From Acidobacteriaceae bacterium (GTDB lineage: Bacteria; Acidobacteriota; Terriglobia; Terriglobales; Acidobacteriaceae): 64,000 nucleotides of DNA. This document shows positions 1 through 9,509 of the stretch, in pieces (positions within the stretch are counted from its first letter, which is position 1; each line of letters starts with the position of its first letter). The notes beneath the pieces were generated by a model that had not been told where the DNA came from, did not search any database, and saw nothing but the letters and a program-made list of their open reading frames with translations. The DNA is taken from positions 310,001-374,000 of the forward strand of contig JAOAPN010000014.1 in the NCBI GenBank assembly GCA_025462885.1. Direction: 5' to 3'. The translations under genes were made by a program, and so were the position numbers.

Positions 1-1474
1 CATCGAGCCCAAAATGAAAGCTGCTGATTGCGCCATAGTCGCCTGTACGGCAGGCCTCGTCCAGCAGGACCCGTGTCAATTCCTCATTTTCATTGAATTG
101 CCACACCATGCGTCCCTTGTCTTCACGGATAGCCTTGATGCGAGTGTCGCGAAACTCTGTCCAAGGCAATGCAACATCCTTCTGAGGAGGATATGGTCCC
201 AGCTGTGCGTCCCCTGGAGCGACCAGGTCGTCCAGATGGCTATATGTCCCGAAGCCGCGGACGCTTGTGTAGGTTCCGTATTCCTCATCGGCGCGGGCGA
301 ATTGAACGCTGACACGATGCAAACTGGCGAGCCTCTGCGCTTCAGCGATCCATTCGCGCGAAGCGTTCTTTGCTGTCCAGAGTTGGATGTTCAACGTTTT
401 GGCCAGCACGACAGCCTCGCTGGGGCTGCCGTTACCCGGGGCTTCTATCTGTGCGCTATAGACCTTGAAGGTGGAGGGTAACGAGGGGCTCTTGCGAGCA
501 GCCTGTAGACGAGTCGTACCCGCTGCCGAAGCGCCAAGCATCCGCAACGCATCAAGTGCGTAGTAGGTTGCTGTGAGATTTGGGTTGGCTTCCGGCGAGC
601 TTCGGAAGCCGCCTTCGGTTGTGAACTGTTCGTTGATCCAGCGAACACAGCTGTCCCGGTCCACTGGCTTTGCTCCGACCTGAGAGAGTAAGGAAACTGC
701 GGCCCACGTGTAGATCATGTTCTCGCACCGTCCGAGCTCAGGAGACGGACTCCAGGTAAATCCACCGGTGGCTAGCTGGCAATTCCTTATCCAATCGATT
801 CCGTCGGCGGGCATCTCAACCTGTTGTTGAAGGTCCTGCAGTGCCCCCATACCCCAAAGCGTATTGACGATGTGACCATCGGAGCCGTCTGCCGCAACGG
901 AATTGTTGAATGTGCCATTTGGCCTTCTGCGCAGTTTGAAATAGTGCTCCCACGCTGTTGAAGAGTGACTCTTGTCAGCCCCGATCATCTTTCTCAGGCG
1001 GACAGCCATAGCCTGATGCTGAAGTGTTGGATATGCGTTCTGCTCAAAGTAGGTGTTATAAACAAATGGCTCCTGCAACATCGCACGCTTGTCTGAATCG
1101 ATGGCCTTGCCAAGCCAGTTCAATATCTGAGCCTGCTCATAGTCGATCCTCCATAGCGGCTGTTGTGACAACCCCTCAGGTACCGGGTAGTGCAAACGTG
1201 CAAAGTCAGCCAGAGCTTCCGTTTCGGTAATCGGCGACTGCAGCAGGCGGTGGCAACCGACAGCAGCAAAGGTCGGCGTGATATGCGGTTTCGTCCTCGA
1301 GAGCCATCCGTAGCCGCCGCTGGACTTGCGATGACGGCCTATAAAGGCAAGGATCTTGTCGCGGTTGGGCAGCGCCGAGCCTGTGGTTCCAAACGACGGC
1401 AGGCAGGCCGCAAGTGGTAGGGAAGAGATTGCGCGAGTGAATGCTCGCCTCGATATCGCTCTGCTGTTGATCAA
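1..1474 (-). CDS. Putative Tat-exported lipoprotein with prenyltransferase/squalene-cyclase-like repeats (3' end cut off)
   Basis: An open minus-strand frame runs from about 1474 through the left edge, so the C-terminus is missing. The chosen start is TTG at 1474, preceded by an AGGA ribosome site. An ATG at 1546 in the same frame is the alternative. The N-terminus reads SRRAFTRA, then a short hydrophobic stretch and LAAC, which looks like a twin-arginine signal followed by a lipobox. The body carries alpha-helical repeats with GGFTW and GGFRS signatures spaced as in prenyltransferase or terpene-cyclase alpha/alpha toroids (about residues 170-290). These folds are also used by non-enzymatic proteins, and I see no clear catalytic DxDD motif. 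Exported location is inferred from the signal; the function is unknown. It is co-oriented with the TonB receptor upstream of it and could work on the same substrate at the cell surface. Confidence 0.6.
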   Translation of the reverse strand, partial: MINSRAISRRAFTRAISSLPLAACLPSFGTTGSALPNRDKILAFIGRHRKSSGGYGWLSRTKPHITPTFAAVGCHRLLQSPITETEALADFARLHYPVPEGLSQQPLWRIDYEQAQILNWLGKAIDSDKRAMLQEPFVYNTYFEQNAYPTLQHQAMAVRLRKMIGADKSHSSTAWEHYFKLRRRPNGTFNNSVAADGSDGHIVNTLWGMGALQDLQQQVEMPADGIDWIRNCQLATGGFTWSPSPELGRCENMIYTWAAVSLLSQVGAKPVDRDSCVRWINEQFTTEGGFRSSPEANPNLTATYYALDALRMLGASAAGTTRLQAARKSPSLPSTFKVYSAQIEAPGNGSPSEAVVLAKTLNIQLWTAKNASREWIAEAQRLASLHRVSVQFARADEEYGTYTSVRGFGTYSHLDDLVAPGDAQLGPYPPQKDVALPWTEFRDTRIKAIREDKGRMVWQFNENEELTRVLLDEACRTGDYGAISSFHFGLD

Positions 1475-1622
1475 TGGATTGTTTCCTAGTCTTGAATTCG
1501 AACGTCGGGTCCGCAAATGGTCTAGGGCAAGCCAACCTTGCTCCATAAGCCATGGCACCAAGGGTGGTGGCGACTATATTGCATAGCCGGCACCAGCAAC
1601 TGCATCCAGCAAACCGGATAGC

Positions 1623-4600
1623 TTAGAAATTCAGCTTGCCCGTGAACCGAATGACCCTCGAATCCGCGGCACTTCCAAACGTCGAAGTGATCTGACCGAA
1701 GTTGCTATTCGAGACGTTGTTTGCTGGAACTGCGAAGTTCGGCGTGTTGGTGAGATTGAAAGCCTCTCCGCGCAGCTCAAAACGGAGCCTCTCCCTGATT
1801 GGAAACTCTCTGGATAGTCCCAGATCGAGATCCGCATCACCGGGGCCGCGCAGCGAGTTACGGCTCGCCGTGCCAAAACTGGCTGTCGAGACGGGAGCAA
1901 ACGCAGTTGTATCGAACCAAGGAGAAAATTTTCCAATCCCATGTAGCGTTGCAACTTGAGGTTTGACTTGATTCGCGACCTGCGTATTGAACGCTGCGTT
2001 GAGCGAGGTTGCAGACGCTACAGGCGTGAATGGCAGACCGGTGTACTTCGAGATAACGGCATTCACCTTCCATCCCCCGGCGAGCGCGCTGGCCAAGCCA
2101 GGCTCGCGCAGGAACGCATGTCCCTTTCCGAAAGGAAGCTCGGCGGTGAAGCCCGTATCGAAGACCTGCCTGCGATCAAAGTCGCTGACCGCACGGTTGC
2201 GATATTGATAGGCCGCCGCATTGAACAGCGGCACGCTGTCATCGTCTGAGGCTTCGTCAATCGACTTGCTGAAGGTGTACGAAGCTGTGAGCAGCACTCC
2301 ATGTTTGAAGGGGTGCTTGAGGCTGAACTGTAGCCCGTCGTAGTGGGCTGTGCTGTAGGGAAGGATGACCTGGGTTTCTGCGTTGCGTCCGAACGCGGTG
2401 TAGAGGGGCTGGCCCGCTGCACCGAGCCCAGGAGTCTGTCCTGCGTTGGCTTCGAGGTATGTAGTCTGCCGGATGGTTTGCGTTCCCACATAGCTCGCGG
2501 TGAGGTTGAAACCGGCAGGGAGCGATCGCTCAACTGTCAGGTTCATCGACTCCACATAGCCTCTACGGAAGGTGCCTGCGGGCAGGGTCTTTGTGTATGC
2601 GCTGAGCGGGAGTGCGGCAGTGCCGTCACTGGCAATCACCGGCGCAACGGTCGCAAATCCGGGGATACCGGTCACGAAGTTGCCGGCGGCCACATAGGAG
2701 TTGTTTGCATTGACGGTCTGAGCGATGGTTACTGGATAGGGATCGCGCATGGCGCGAGTGAAGGGGTAAGGATCGATGCTGATCCCGTATCCGCCTCGAA
2801 AAACCGTCTTGTCATTCATGCGATATGCAAATCCGAACCGAGGAGCGAACTGGAGTTTGCTGGAGTTCGATCCGGCGCCGGTTGGCTGCCCATTGGTGCC
2901 TCCAAGAACCGTGCGGTTCGTTGTGAAGTCGTAGCGATCCATCCCCGACATAATTGGATACAACTCCCAACGGAGTCCGTAGGTCAGCGTCAAACGATGC
3001 GAAGCCTGCCATTGGTCCTGTGCATAGAAGCCATACTGCCACTCGGTTTCTGAGATTGGATTCTCAAACTGGTAGCTCTTTCCAAGTGAGTCCGGAAGCC
3101 CTAGTAAGAACTGGGCGACCGCATTGGCCGAGGTCGGAGACGTCCCGCCTTTGAGCGCGGTCACGCCGCCGGTAAAGGTAAAGCCACCACGTGGGCCAAA
3201 CCCTCTCTGCGGTTGATATTCGTTCAGATGATTGTTGAGCATCTGTGTTCCGAAACGAAGGGTATGCGAACCGACTGCCCATGTCAGATTGCCAACGTAT
3301 GTGTAGGTAAAATCATTTTTTAGCTCCGGGGTGTAAGCGTCAGGATTGCCGAACGTCTCAAGCCCGGTAACCGCAAATGAAGGCAAGCCCGCCTGATTGG
3401 GGTCGACGCCATAGCTGCCATTGCCGTCGCTGTTGGTTCCTGGTATTCCAAGGCCAGGCCCGAGGTTCCGGGCAAAATCAGCTTCATACCATGTGAGGCC
3501 GTTGTGTCCTACGCCGAAGTTCGCATCGAACAATAGATTTTGCGAGAGAGTACGTGTGTAGCCGATGCCGCCAATGAAAATGCGGGTTTGGCTGTAGCCA
3601 GATCCCGAGTTGCTGCCGCCGGGGCTGAGACCTGTGCCTCCGCCGATTCCCAGCGTGCTCGGCGACATAACGTCTGCACTGAGGTAACTCAGCTTAGCAA
3701 ACATCGAAGACTTCGGATCGATCTGCCAGTTCACCTTCTCGTCGAAGGAGAAGCGGTCCAAACTGTAGGTGCCTGCGACGGAGAGGTTGTTCGAGGTTCC
3801 GGCAAGATTGGCGTGTGGGATGAGAGCGAGAACTTTCAATGCTGCGGGACTGATCCCACTCTCAATCGCGTTTCGTCCATCCGCGTTCTCGCTCGCTATG
3901 GTTGCGCGTCCCGTTCCATCAGGGTTACCGGTATTGGAATCGTACAGCGCCGCCAGACCCGTGAAGTCTCCGTTTCGCTCAGCATCCGTTGGGACCGAGA
4001 CGATTTCGGGAAAGAGCTGGCGCTGAGACAGGCCCTCAAAACCGGAGAAGAAGAAGAGCCTGTCGTGAAGTATCGGACCACCGATGTTCGCTCCGAACTG
4101 ATTGAGGATGTTCTTCGGTGCTGAACTGCCCGCACCCGCAAAGTAGGTCTTGTTGAAGAAATAGTTTCTTGCGGCAAGTGCGGAGTTCGTGTTTTCCTCC
4201 CATAACGTTCCATGAAACTGGTTTGTTCCCGACTTAGTGATGACGGACACCACCGCGCCTCCAGCCAATCCCTGTTCGGCCGCGAAACTGTTGGTCACAA
4301 CGTCGACGGATTGGATGTCTTCGGTGGGCGGGTTATAGAGAGTGTGGTGCGGAAGATAGACCTGTTGAATGGCCGCACCATCCACCGAGGTCTCATTATT
4401 ATTACGGGATGATCCGTTGATGTTGGTGGTCAACGACCGGGATGGGGTGTCCATGACAGAGTTCTGATAGCGCGATGGAGTTGCACCCGGCAGCAGGCTC
4501 AGAAGGCTCTGGTAGTTGTTGAATCCTCCGATCGGGATGTTGCTGAGTTCTTTGCTCGTCAGCTCGCCATGAATCGTCCCGCTGTCGGTTTGCAGCTCGG

Positions 4601-4982
4601 TGTTCGCTGCATTGACCTCAATTGTCTGCGAGGACCCCGCGACGCTCAGCTTTTCATCAGCGCGCACAATGAGGTTCGCTCGAACATTGAGACCGGTGTG
4701 CTCGGCTTGCGAGAACCCACTGGCCGTTACTTGAACTTTGTAAACACCAGGCAAAAGGTCGCGAAGATCATACCCACCTTCATTGTTTGTCGTTTGCCGG
4801 TGCTCTGTTCCGGTTTGGATCTCGGTCGCAATTACGGTTGCACCAGGGACTGATTTTCCGCTTGGGTCGGTCACTGTTCCGACAATCGTGCCGTACAGAA
4901 CCTGAGCATGCGCGAAGCAACTGAACTCTATCGGCGCGAATATGAGTACCGCGACTCCGATCATTCGCAAAATGGATTTCAT
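1623..4982 (-). CDS. TonB-dependent receptor, Oar-like, with carboxypeptidase-regulatory-like N-terminal domain
   Basis: This is an outer-membrane beta-barrel of about 1119 residues. The start ATG at 4982 is chosen over the one 9 nt upstream because the GAGGAG ribosome site is well spaced only for it. A signal peptide ends near residue 26. Residues 30-110 form a beta-sandwich of the carboxypeptidase-regulatory type (GTVTDPSGKSVPGATV). A plug domain follows, then a long barrel with many aromatic-ended strands, ending in the typical terminal Phe (GKLNF). Such proteins are highly amplified in Acidobacteriota and take up large substrates such as oligosaccharides or peptides using TonB energy. The ligand cannot be read from sequence. 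It is divergent from the propeller protein at 5366 across a 375-nt intergenic region. Confidence 0.92.
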   Translation of the reverse strand: MKSILRMIGVAVLIFAPIEFSCFAHAQVLYGTIVGTVTDPSGKSVPGATVIATEIQTGTEHRQTTNNEGGYDLRDLLPGVYKVQVTASGFSQAEHTGLNVRANLIVRADEKLSVAGSSQTIEVNAANTELQTDSGTIHGELTSKELSNIPIGGFNNYQSLLSLLPGATPSRYQNSVMDTPSRSLTTNINGSSRNNNETSVDGAAIQQVYLPHHTLYNPPTEDIQSVDVVTNSFAAEQGLAGGAVVSVITKSGTNQFHGTLWEENTNSALAARNYFFNKTYFAGAGSSAPKNILNQFGANIGGPILHDRLFFFSGFEGLSQRQLFPEIVSVPTDAERNGDFTGLAALYDSNTGNPDGTGRATIASENADGRNAIESGISPAALKVLALIPHANLAGTSNNLSVAGTYSLDRFSFDEKVNWQIDPKSSMFAKLSYLSADVMSPSTLGIGGGTGLSPGGSNSGSGYSQTRIFIGGIGYTRTLSQNLLFDANFGVGHNGLTWYEADFARNLGPGLGIPGTNSDGNGSYGVDPNQAGLPSFAVTGLETFGNPDAYTPELKNDFTYTYVGNLTWAVGSHTLRFGTQMLNNHLNEYQPQRGFGPRGGFTFTGGVTALKGGTSPTSANAVAQFLLGLPDSLGKSYQFENPISETEWQYGFYAQDQWQASHRLTLTYGLRWELYPIMSGMDRYDFTTNRTVLGGTNGQPTGAGSNSSKLQFAPRFGFAYRMNDKTVFRGGYGISIDPYPFTRAMRDPYPVTIAQTVNANNSYVAAGNFVTGIPGFATVAPVIASDGTAALPLSAYTKTLPAGTFRRGYVESMNLTVERSLPAGFNLTASYVGTQTIRQTTYLEANAGQTPGLGAAGQPLYTAFGRNAETQVILPYSTAHYDGLQFSLKHPFKHGVLLTASYTFSKSIDEASDDDSVPLFNAAAYQYRNRAVSDFDRRQVFDTGFTAELPFGKGHAFLREPGLASALAGGWKVNAVISKYTGLPFTPVASATSLNAAFNTQVANQVKPQVATLHGIGKFSPWFDTTAFAPVSTASFGTASRNSLRGPGDADLDLGLSREFPIRERLRFELRGEAFNLTNTPNFAVPANNVSNSNFGQITSTFGSAADSRVIRFTGKLNF

Positions 4983-4991
4983 CTGGATCAT

Positions 4992-5365
4992 CTCCTCAAA
5001 GTATTGCGTCTGTTAGGTCGAAATTTCGTGAAGCTCGGGATCCCTTATTCGCACGGAGGCAGGCTCTTTAGGAAGAATCACCATGCCGGTTCGGAGAAGG
5101 GTACAGAGCGAATCTCTGCCGACCGCCTATGGTTGAACAAGTGGGTATGGGGGTGTGAACCGGCTAGTCTGCAGCTCATCAGAGGAGTGGGGATGTTGTT
5201 CCCACTCTGGCGTATGTGGCTGATATGCAGGCGATTACACCCGACGCAAATGAGTGGGCGGGGCTTTGTTAATTTACTGTTACTGCACTCATTGAGAGTC
5301 CTCGGCCGAGCCGTCACGCTGCCCGGATTCATCATCCCGGTGGGTTTCCGAATGTAAGATTTCAA
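4992..5365. promoter_or_regulatory. Divergent intergenic region between TonB receptor and propeller protein
   Basis: These roughly 375 bases separate two divergently transcribed genes, so promoters for both must lie here or just inside the genes. I see no convincing coding frame, no clear -35/-10 pair and no long palindrome. The frames that stay open here lack ribosome sites and overlap the receptor's 5' end in antisense. Confidence 0.4.
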
Positions 5366-7579
5366 GTGGACGGCATCGTCCATCGATCCATGGAAATTTC
5401 CCACGACAAAGTACGCAAGCAACTTGAGCGTCTTGCCGTCAGCGCCGAGTTCGGGCGAACTGATCGCATGGTCCGTTTTTTGCGTTTTGTTGTGGAACGG
5501 TCCTTACATGACGATGCAGACGCGCTGAGGGAGAGGCAGATAGGCATCGAGGTGTTCGACCGTCCTGTGGACTGGGATCCAAAACTCGATAACGTTGTCC
5601 GGAGCGAAGCGAGGCGACTCAGAGCAAAGCTCGATGCATACGCCGCCAGTGAAAATCCGGACGAGACAATCCGGGTTACGATGCCCAAAGGAGGATATGT
5701 TGCAGAGTTCGTAGAGCTCCCCGCCAGCCTCCCGCCCCCAGGAGTCTTGCCTCAGTCCCCGATTCCGGTCACTTCGGTTGAAAGATTTTGGCGTCACTTT
5801 CGATGGCCAGCAACCATTGCGGCAGCAGTTTTTCTTGTCGTTCTGGCCACGGCGGGTGTTTCGTCGCTCATCTCTTTACGCAGGTCCGTCGAGGCGAAAG
5901 CCGACAGCTTCGATGTGGCGCCTTTCTCAAACGAACTCGGGCCGCAGTTCAGCCCCTCGATTGCCCCAGATGGAACCCGAGTGGCTTATGTCTGGGACGG
6001 GAACGCGGACAACTATGACATCTACATCAAGGACCTGAAAACGAGCAATGTTGTCCGTTTGACGGACAACAAACTGCCTGACATTCATCCTGCCTGGTCG
6101 CCCAATGGGACGGAGATCGCATTTCTTCGACCATCCCAGTCCGGCACCGAAGTGTTTGTGAAGCCCGCGGGTGGTGGCTCTGAACGAGCGGTTGGCACCA
6201 TCCGAAGCACAAGTGGGCTCTGGGCATCCGAGAATCCTTTTTCCGGTTGCCAGAGCCCTACCTGGACACCGGACGGTCGGCAATTGCTACTCACTGACGG
6301 TCTGGGCAAGGACTACGGAGCCGGTCTCGTTCTCATGGCTGCCGATTCAGGTACAGAAAAACCACTCACCTCGCCTCGTCCGCAGGATGAGGATTGCTAT
6401 CCAAGATTCTCCCCGGACGGTACTCGAATCGCATTTGTACGCTATATCAGCCATGGCGCCGGGGAGATCTTCACCATGGCTGTCGACGGCACAGACCTTA
6501 GGCAGCTGACGACGGACCACAGAAACGTGCGGGGGGTTGATTGGGCTTCGGACGGGCGCCACCTCATCTTTGCGTCCAATCGGCGAGGATCATACGAACT
6601 CCGCGAGATAGACATGAACGGAGGCGAATCGAAACCCCTGCCCTCGGATACAGCTTCGGCGTCGGATCCTGCGATTTCACGCGCCAGCGGTTGGATGGCG
6701 TTCGTCGAAAGCGACGAAAACTGGAATATATGGCGAGTGCCCATCCAGAACGGTCACATCGGGACTCCTGTCCGCTTTTTGTCTTCCCAGGGCCACAACC
6801 ACTCTCCGAGTTTCTCGCCTGACGGTCAGACGATTGCCTTCGTATCGGATCGGTCGGGAACTCCCGAGATCTGGTTTGCCAATGCCGACGGGGCCAGTAT
6901 CCGGCAGATGACCCACTTTGGGGGACCGTGGCTGGGAACGATTCGCTGGTCTCCCGATAGTAAGACCATCGTCTTCGACGCAAGACCAAACGGTAACTCC
7001 GAGATTTATACAATGCCGGCCTCGGGCGGGAAACCGACCCTGTTCGAGCACGAGCAATTCGAGGTACGCAGGCCTGGGTGGTCACGCGATGGAAAATCGG
7101 TGTACTTCGACACGACCCGGGGCGGTATGCCTCAGATATGGAGACGCACCTTATCTACCGGCGCTGCTCGCGCAATCGCTCCGGAGGATACGCTGTATCC
7201 GTCTGAGTCCATGGACGGTCGGATGTTATTTTTCTTCAGTGGAAATGGCCGAGGAGAGCATAGCATCTGGTCCGAGAGAACTGATGGGAGTGAACCAAAG
7301 CAACTCGTGGCAATTCATCCTGATCCAGACCTGGATTGGGCGGTGAGCAAAGATGGGATCTACTTCGCGGTAACCGAGGCAGCTTCGACGGGGCTTGATT
7401 TTTACTCTTTCCGGGACGGCCGAACAATGACGGCTGGAAAGCTTACACAGGCGCTGTCATTAGGTACGCCAAGCTTGGCAGTGTCCCCTGACGGCAAGTG
7501 GCTCTTATATGCCTGCGTCGACAGCACAAAAAGTACCATCAAGATTCGTCATGAATCTGCTTTGTCGAGGAACCGGTAA
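5366..7579 (+). CDS. Membrane-anchored winged-helix-like domain protein with TolB/PD40 beta-propeller
   Basis: A 737-residue protein if started at GTG 5366; ATG 5390 is an equally possible start and neither has a good ribosome site. Residues 28-115 match the short N-terminal domain found in many proteobacterial and acidobacterial signalling proteins (RMVRFLRFVVER, VVRSEARRLRAKL, MPKGGYV), which is usually regarded as DNA-binding-like. One transmembrane helix lies at about 148-170. The remainder is a periplasmic beta-propeller with repeated SPDGT-RIAFV and SDRSGTPEIW blades, as in TolB and PD40 proteins. The layout (cytoplasmic N-terminal domain, one helix, external sensor propeller) resembles CadC-type one-component regulators. 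Regulation of the divergent TonB receptor is an inference from position only. Confidence 0.8.
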   Translation: MDGIVHRSMEISHDKVRKQLERLAVSAEFGRTDRMVRFLRFVVERSLHDDADALRERQIGIEVFDRPVDWDPKLDNVVRSEARRLRAKLDAYAASENPDETIRVTMPKGGYVAEFVELPASLPPPGVLPQSPIPVTSVERFWRHFRWPATIAAAVFLVVLATAGVSSLISLRRSVEAKADSFDVAPFSNELGPQFSPSIAPDGTRVAYVWDGNADNYDIYIKDLKTSNVVRLTDNKLPDIHPAWSPNGTEIAFLRPSQSGTEVFVKPAGGGSERAVGTIRSTSGLWASENPFSGCQSPTWTPDGRQLLLTDGLGKDYGAGLVLMAADSGTEKPLTSPRPQDEDCYPRFSPDGTRIAFVRYISHGAGEIFTMAVDGTDLRQLTTDHRNVRGVDWASDGRHLIFASNRRGSYELREIDMNGGESKPLPSDTASASDPAISRASGWMAFVESDENWNIWRVPIQNGHIGTPVRFLSSQGHNHSPSFSPDGQTIAFVSDRSGTPEIWFANADGASIRQMTHFGGPWLGTIRWSPDSKTIVFDARPNGNSEIYTMPASGGKPTLFEHEQFEVRRPGWSRDGKSVYFDTTRGGMPQIWRRTLSTGAARAIAPEDTLYPSESMDGRMLFFFSGNGRGEHSIWSERTDGSEPKQLVAIHPDPDLDWAVSKDGIYFAVTEAASTGLDFYSFRDGRTMTAGKLTQALSLGTPSLAVSPDGKWLLYACVDSTKSTIKIRHESALSRNR

Positions 7580-7735
7580 GAGCGAGTTTCCGTCTTTGAT
7601 GTTGTGTCGATTAGTCCTGAGATGCGCGCTTATCGCCATCAAGCTCTCGCTGAGAGAAGCCAACTTCGAAACAGTATGGGATCACTCATTCAGAATGGAC
7701 CGAACATCAAGGCCAGATCGGAATCTAGCTTTATC

Positions 7736-8992
7736 TTAAGGCTCGAAGGCGGGTGCCATCAGATCTTGCTCCGCTTTTGGAATATGAAACCGGTTGGCTT
7801 CACTGCGCCAGCCATGGACTGCCGCTTGAACCTGCTGTAGCGCATTGTCAGCCTGTTGGGTCGTCAGGCCGTAATCTTTATAGGCATCCATTGCAATCGC
7901 GACATCACAAGCTGTTTCGACTTCATTAATTGCCAAAGTCAACTCGGTGCGATCGATTGACGGATTCATATCGTAGGCCGGGGAAAGCCGGATACCCTGC
8001 TCGCCGATGAAAAAGCCATGATTGCGCAGATGATCGTCTGTATTGTGAATCAGGATATTGAAGAGAACACGGCGAAAGAGCTGCTCACAATCGGCCGCTG
8101 TGTCGGCGCCTCTTGACTGCAGAAGGTCGACAATCTCCAAATAGCTCGCTCCAGGCTCTCCGTCTTTATGCTGTGTGAGAGTCATGGCAGAGACAAAGGC
8201 AAGCCGCCTCCCATGCGGGGTGCGATCAAATCGCTTCACAAGAAAAGTTGTGTAGGCGCTCTCCTGAAGTCGAAGCGGACGTGCTTCAGGGACAAGAATA
8301 CCCGCTTTCAAAGCGAGCTGGTGTGCCACCAGCTCCCAGCCTCCGATGTCGCGCGTGTCCTGTCGGCTTGGGAACTTGGCGATACATAAGGTTCCCTCCT
8401 CGTCTCGCACGGAGGCCTTAGGCCTTGCACCTCCCAAAGAAGTTCCGGGAGCAAAGAGCTGAGTGAGCCATCTTTCATATTCAGGATGTTCTTCCTCATT
8501 GATGTGCTGTTCGAATTGGAGGCTGGCAGCCTGCAGTTCCCGGAGCGAAAGGATCGGAGGAGCAGCCAAGTGTTCATCGCTATCGATGAATGCACCATCA
8601 GGTGGCACACGGAAGCGTAACGCTCCAAGTCGGGTCTCATCATGCACGCCCAACAGAAAATCCCATTCTGTTAAGGTGCGGGCCCTTCGCTGCTCTTGCC
8701 GTGCGCGTGAATTTTCACGGCGCTGCATCAGCACACGTCCCCATCGATCGGGAGACGAATCCAGAAAAATCCCGAAGTTTGCTCTGTCGGACGCTGGGTA
8801 TTGATGACCTGCCACAAGGGCAAGATCCGGATCGAACGCAAAGGTCTCCGCTCCGGCCAGCCATGCCTCGTCATAATTGAAGGAGAAGATTTCCCCTGAC
8901 CGGCTTTGCTGGCAGTGAAGCTCTCCCATTAGGGCCGGCTGCGTAAAACGTTCGATATCGACGTAGGCTTGAACAGTATCGAACCGAGTCAT
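7736..8992 (-). CDS. hipA: HipA-family serine/threonine kinase toxin
   Basis: This 418-residue protein is close to the usual HipA length. The N-terminal HipA domain (SPDRWGRVLMQRR) is followed by the kinase-like C-terminal domain with a GGARPKA segment (about 187-193), FPS phosphate-loop-like sequence, the catalytic NTDDHLRNHGF motif (about 315-325) and the metal-binding SPAYDMNPS. Known HipA proteins phosphorylate aminoacyl-tRNA synthetases and cause growth arrest or persistence. All key residues appear present, so activity is plausible. The start codon overlaps the stop of the upstream HTH gene by 4 nt (ATGA), the standard hipBA arrangement. It ends facing the propeller gene with about 156 nt between the two stops. 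Confidence 0.93.
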   Translation of the reverse strand: MTRFDTVQAYVDIERFTQPALMGELHCQQSRSGEIFSFNYDEAWLAGAETFAFDPDLALVAGHQYPASDRANFGIFLDSSPDRWGRVLMQRRENSRARQEQRRARTLTEWDFLLGVHDETRLGALRFRVPPDGAFIDSDEHLAAPPILSLRELQAASLQFEQHINEEEHPEYERWLTQLFAPGTSLGGARPKASVRDEEGTLCIAKFPSRQDTRDIGGWELVAHQLALKAGILVPEARPLRLQESAYTTFLVKRFDRTPHGRRLAFVSAMTLTQHKDGEPGASYLEIVDLLQSRGADTAADCEQLFRRVLFNILIHNTDDHLRNHGFFIGEQGIRLSPAYDMNPSIDRTELTLAINEVETACDVAIAMDAYKDYGLTTQQADNALQQVQAAVHGWRSEANRFHIPKAEQDLMAPAFEP

Positions 8993-9354
8993 GCATCCCT
9001 CGGTTCGTTCTGGACAGGTTTTTCTTCGGCTAATTTAGCCGATGTCCGTTTTGGTGCGCGGCGCTTTGGAGTGAGCCCCGCATCCTGCAACTTGCGCCCG
9101 AGAACATCGTCGACAGCCAACTGCCCGAGATCGTTCTCCAGTCGCAGAACCTGCATCACTCGAGCGTAGACACCCAGCGCGACACCTGCATCGCCTTGCT
9201 CCACCTTCGAGAGCGTTCGCCTCGTAATGCCGGCGCGCTGAGCGACGATTTCCGAAGAATACTTCCTCCGAAGCCGGGCAAGCTTGAGATTCGCGCCAAA
9301 ACCTTCAAGCAGGCGCCTCATTCGCGGGAGTATAGCTGGAATCGTCTTCCCCAT
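8989..9354 (-). CDS. hipB: HipB-like XRE-family antitoxin/repressor
   Basis: A 121-residue protein with a Cro/CI helix-turn-helix at about residues 20-75 (LARLRRKYSSEIVAQRAG, ITRRTLSKVEQG). A basic, probably disordered tail (KRRAPKRTS) follows. In hipBA modules this protein neutralises HipA and represses the operon. The 4-nt overlap with hipA supports translational coupling and the pairing. The ATG at 9354 has no clear ribosome site, and a TATAAT hexamer ends only 10 nt upstream of it, so the mRNA may be nearly leaderless. AT-rich direct repeats around that hexamer are candidate operator sequence. Confidence 0.88.
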   Translation of the reverse strand: MGKTIPAILPRMRRLLEGFGANLKLARLRRKYSSEIVAQRAGITRRTLSKVEQGDAGVALGVYARVMQVLRLENDLGQLAVDDVLGRKLQDAGLTPKRRAPKRTSAKLAEEKPVQNEPRDA

Positions 9355-9360
9355 AACAAG

Positions 9361-9379
9361 AATTATTATACCTAATTAT
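9361..9379 (-). promoter_or_regulatory. Candidate hipBA promoter -10 and operator
   Basis: Reading leftward, a perfect TATAAT occupies 9370-9365, ending 10 nt before the hipB ATG. Two AATTAT direct repeats (9361-9366 and 9374-9379) flank and overlap it, where a HipB-type repressor would be expected to bind. No good -35 hexamer is visible at 16-18 bp spacing. Confidence 0.4.
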
Positions 9380-9509
9380 CCAGAAAAATGGTTATTTTAC
9401 TTCCCCTTATAGGAAGATTGGCGCAAGCGCTCTTCAAACTTCTCGTGCGTATCCTTCACATGTTGCCCCAACGATCACTACTAGAATCTCAATCATGATG
9501 CTTGCCGGG

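Noticed and set aside
2343..3053. Long + strand frame inside the TonB receptor gene
   Set aside because: Antisense shadow of a high-GC gene; no start signal or domain.
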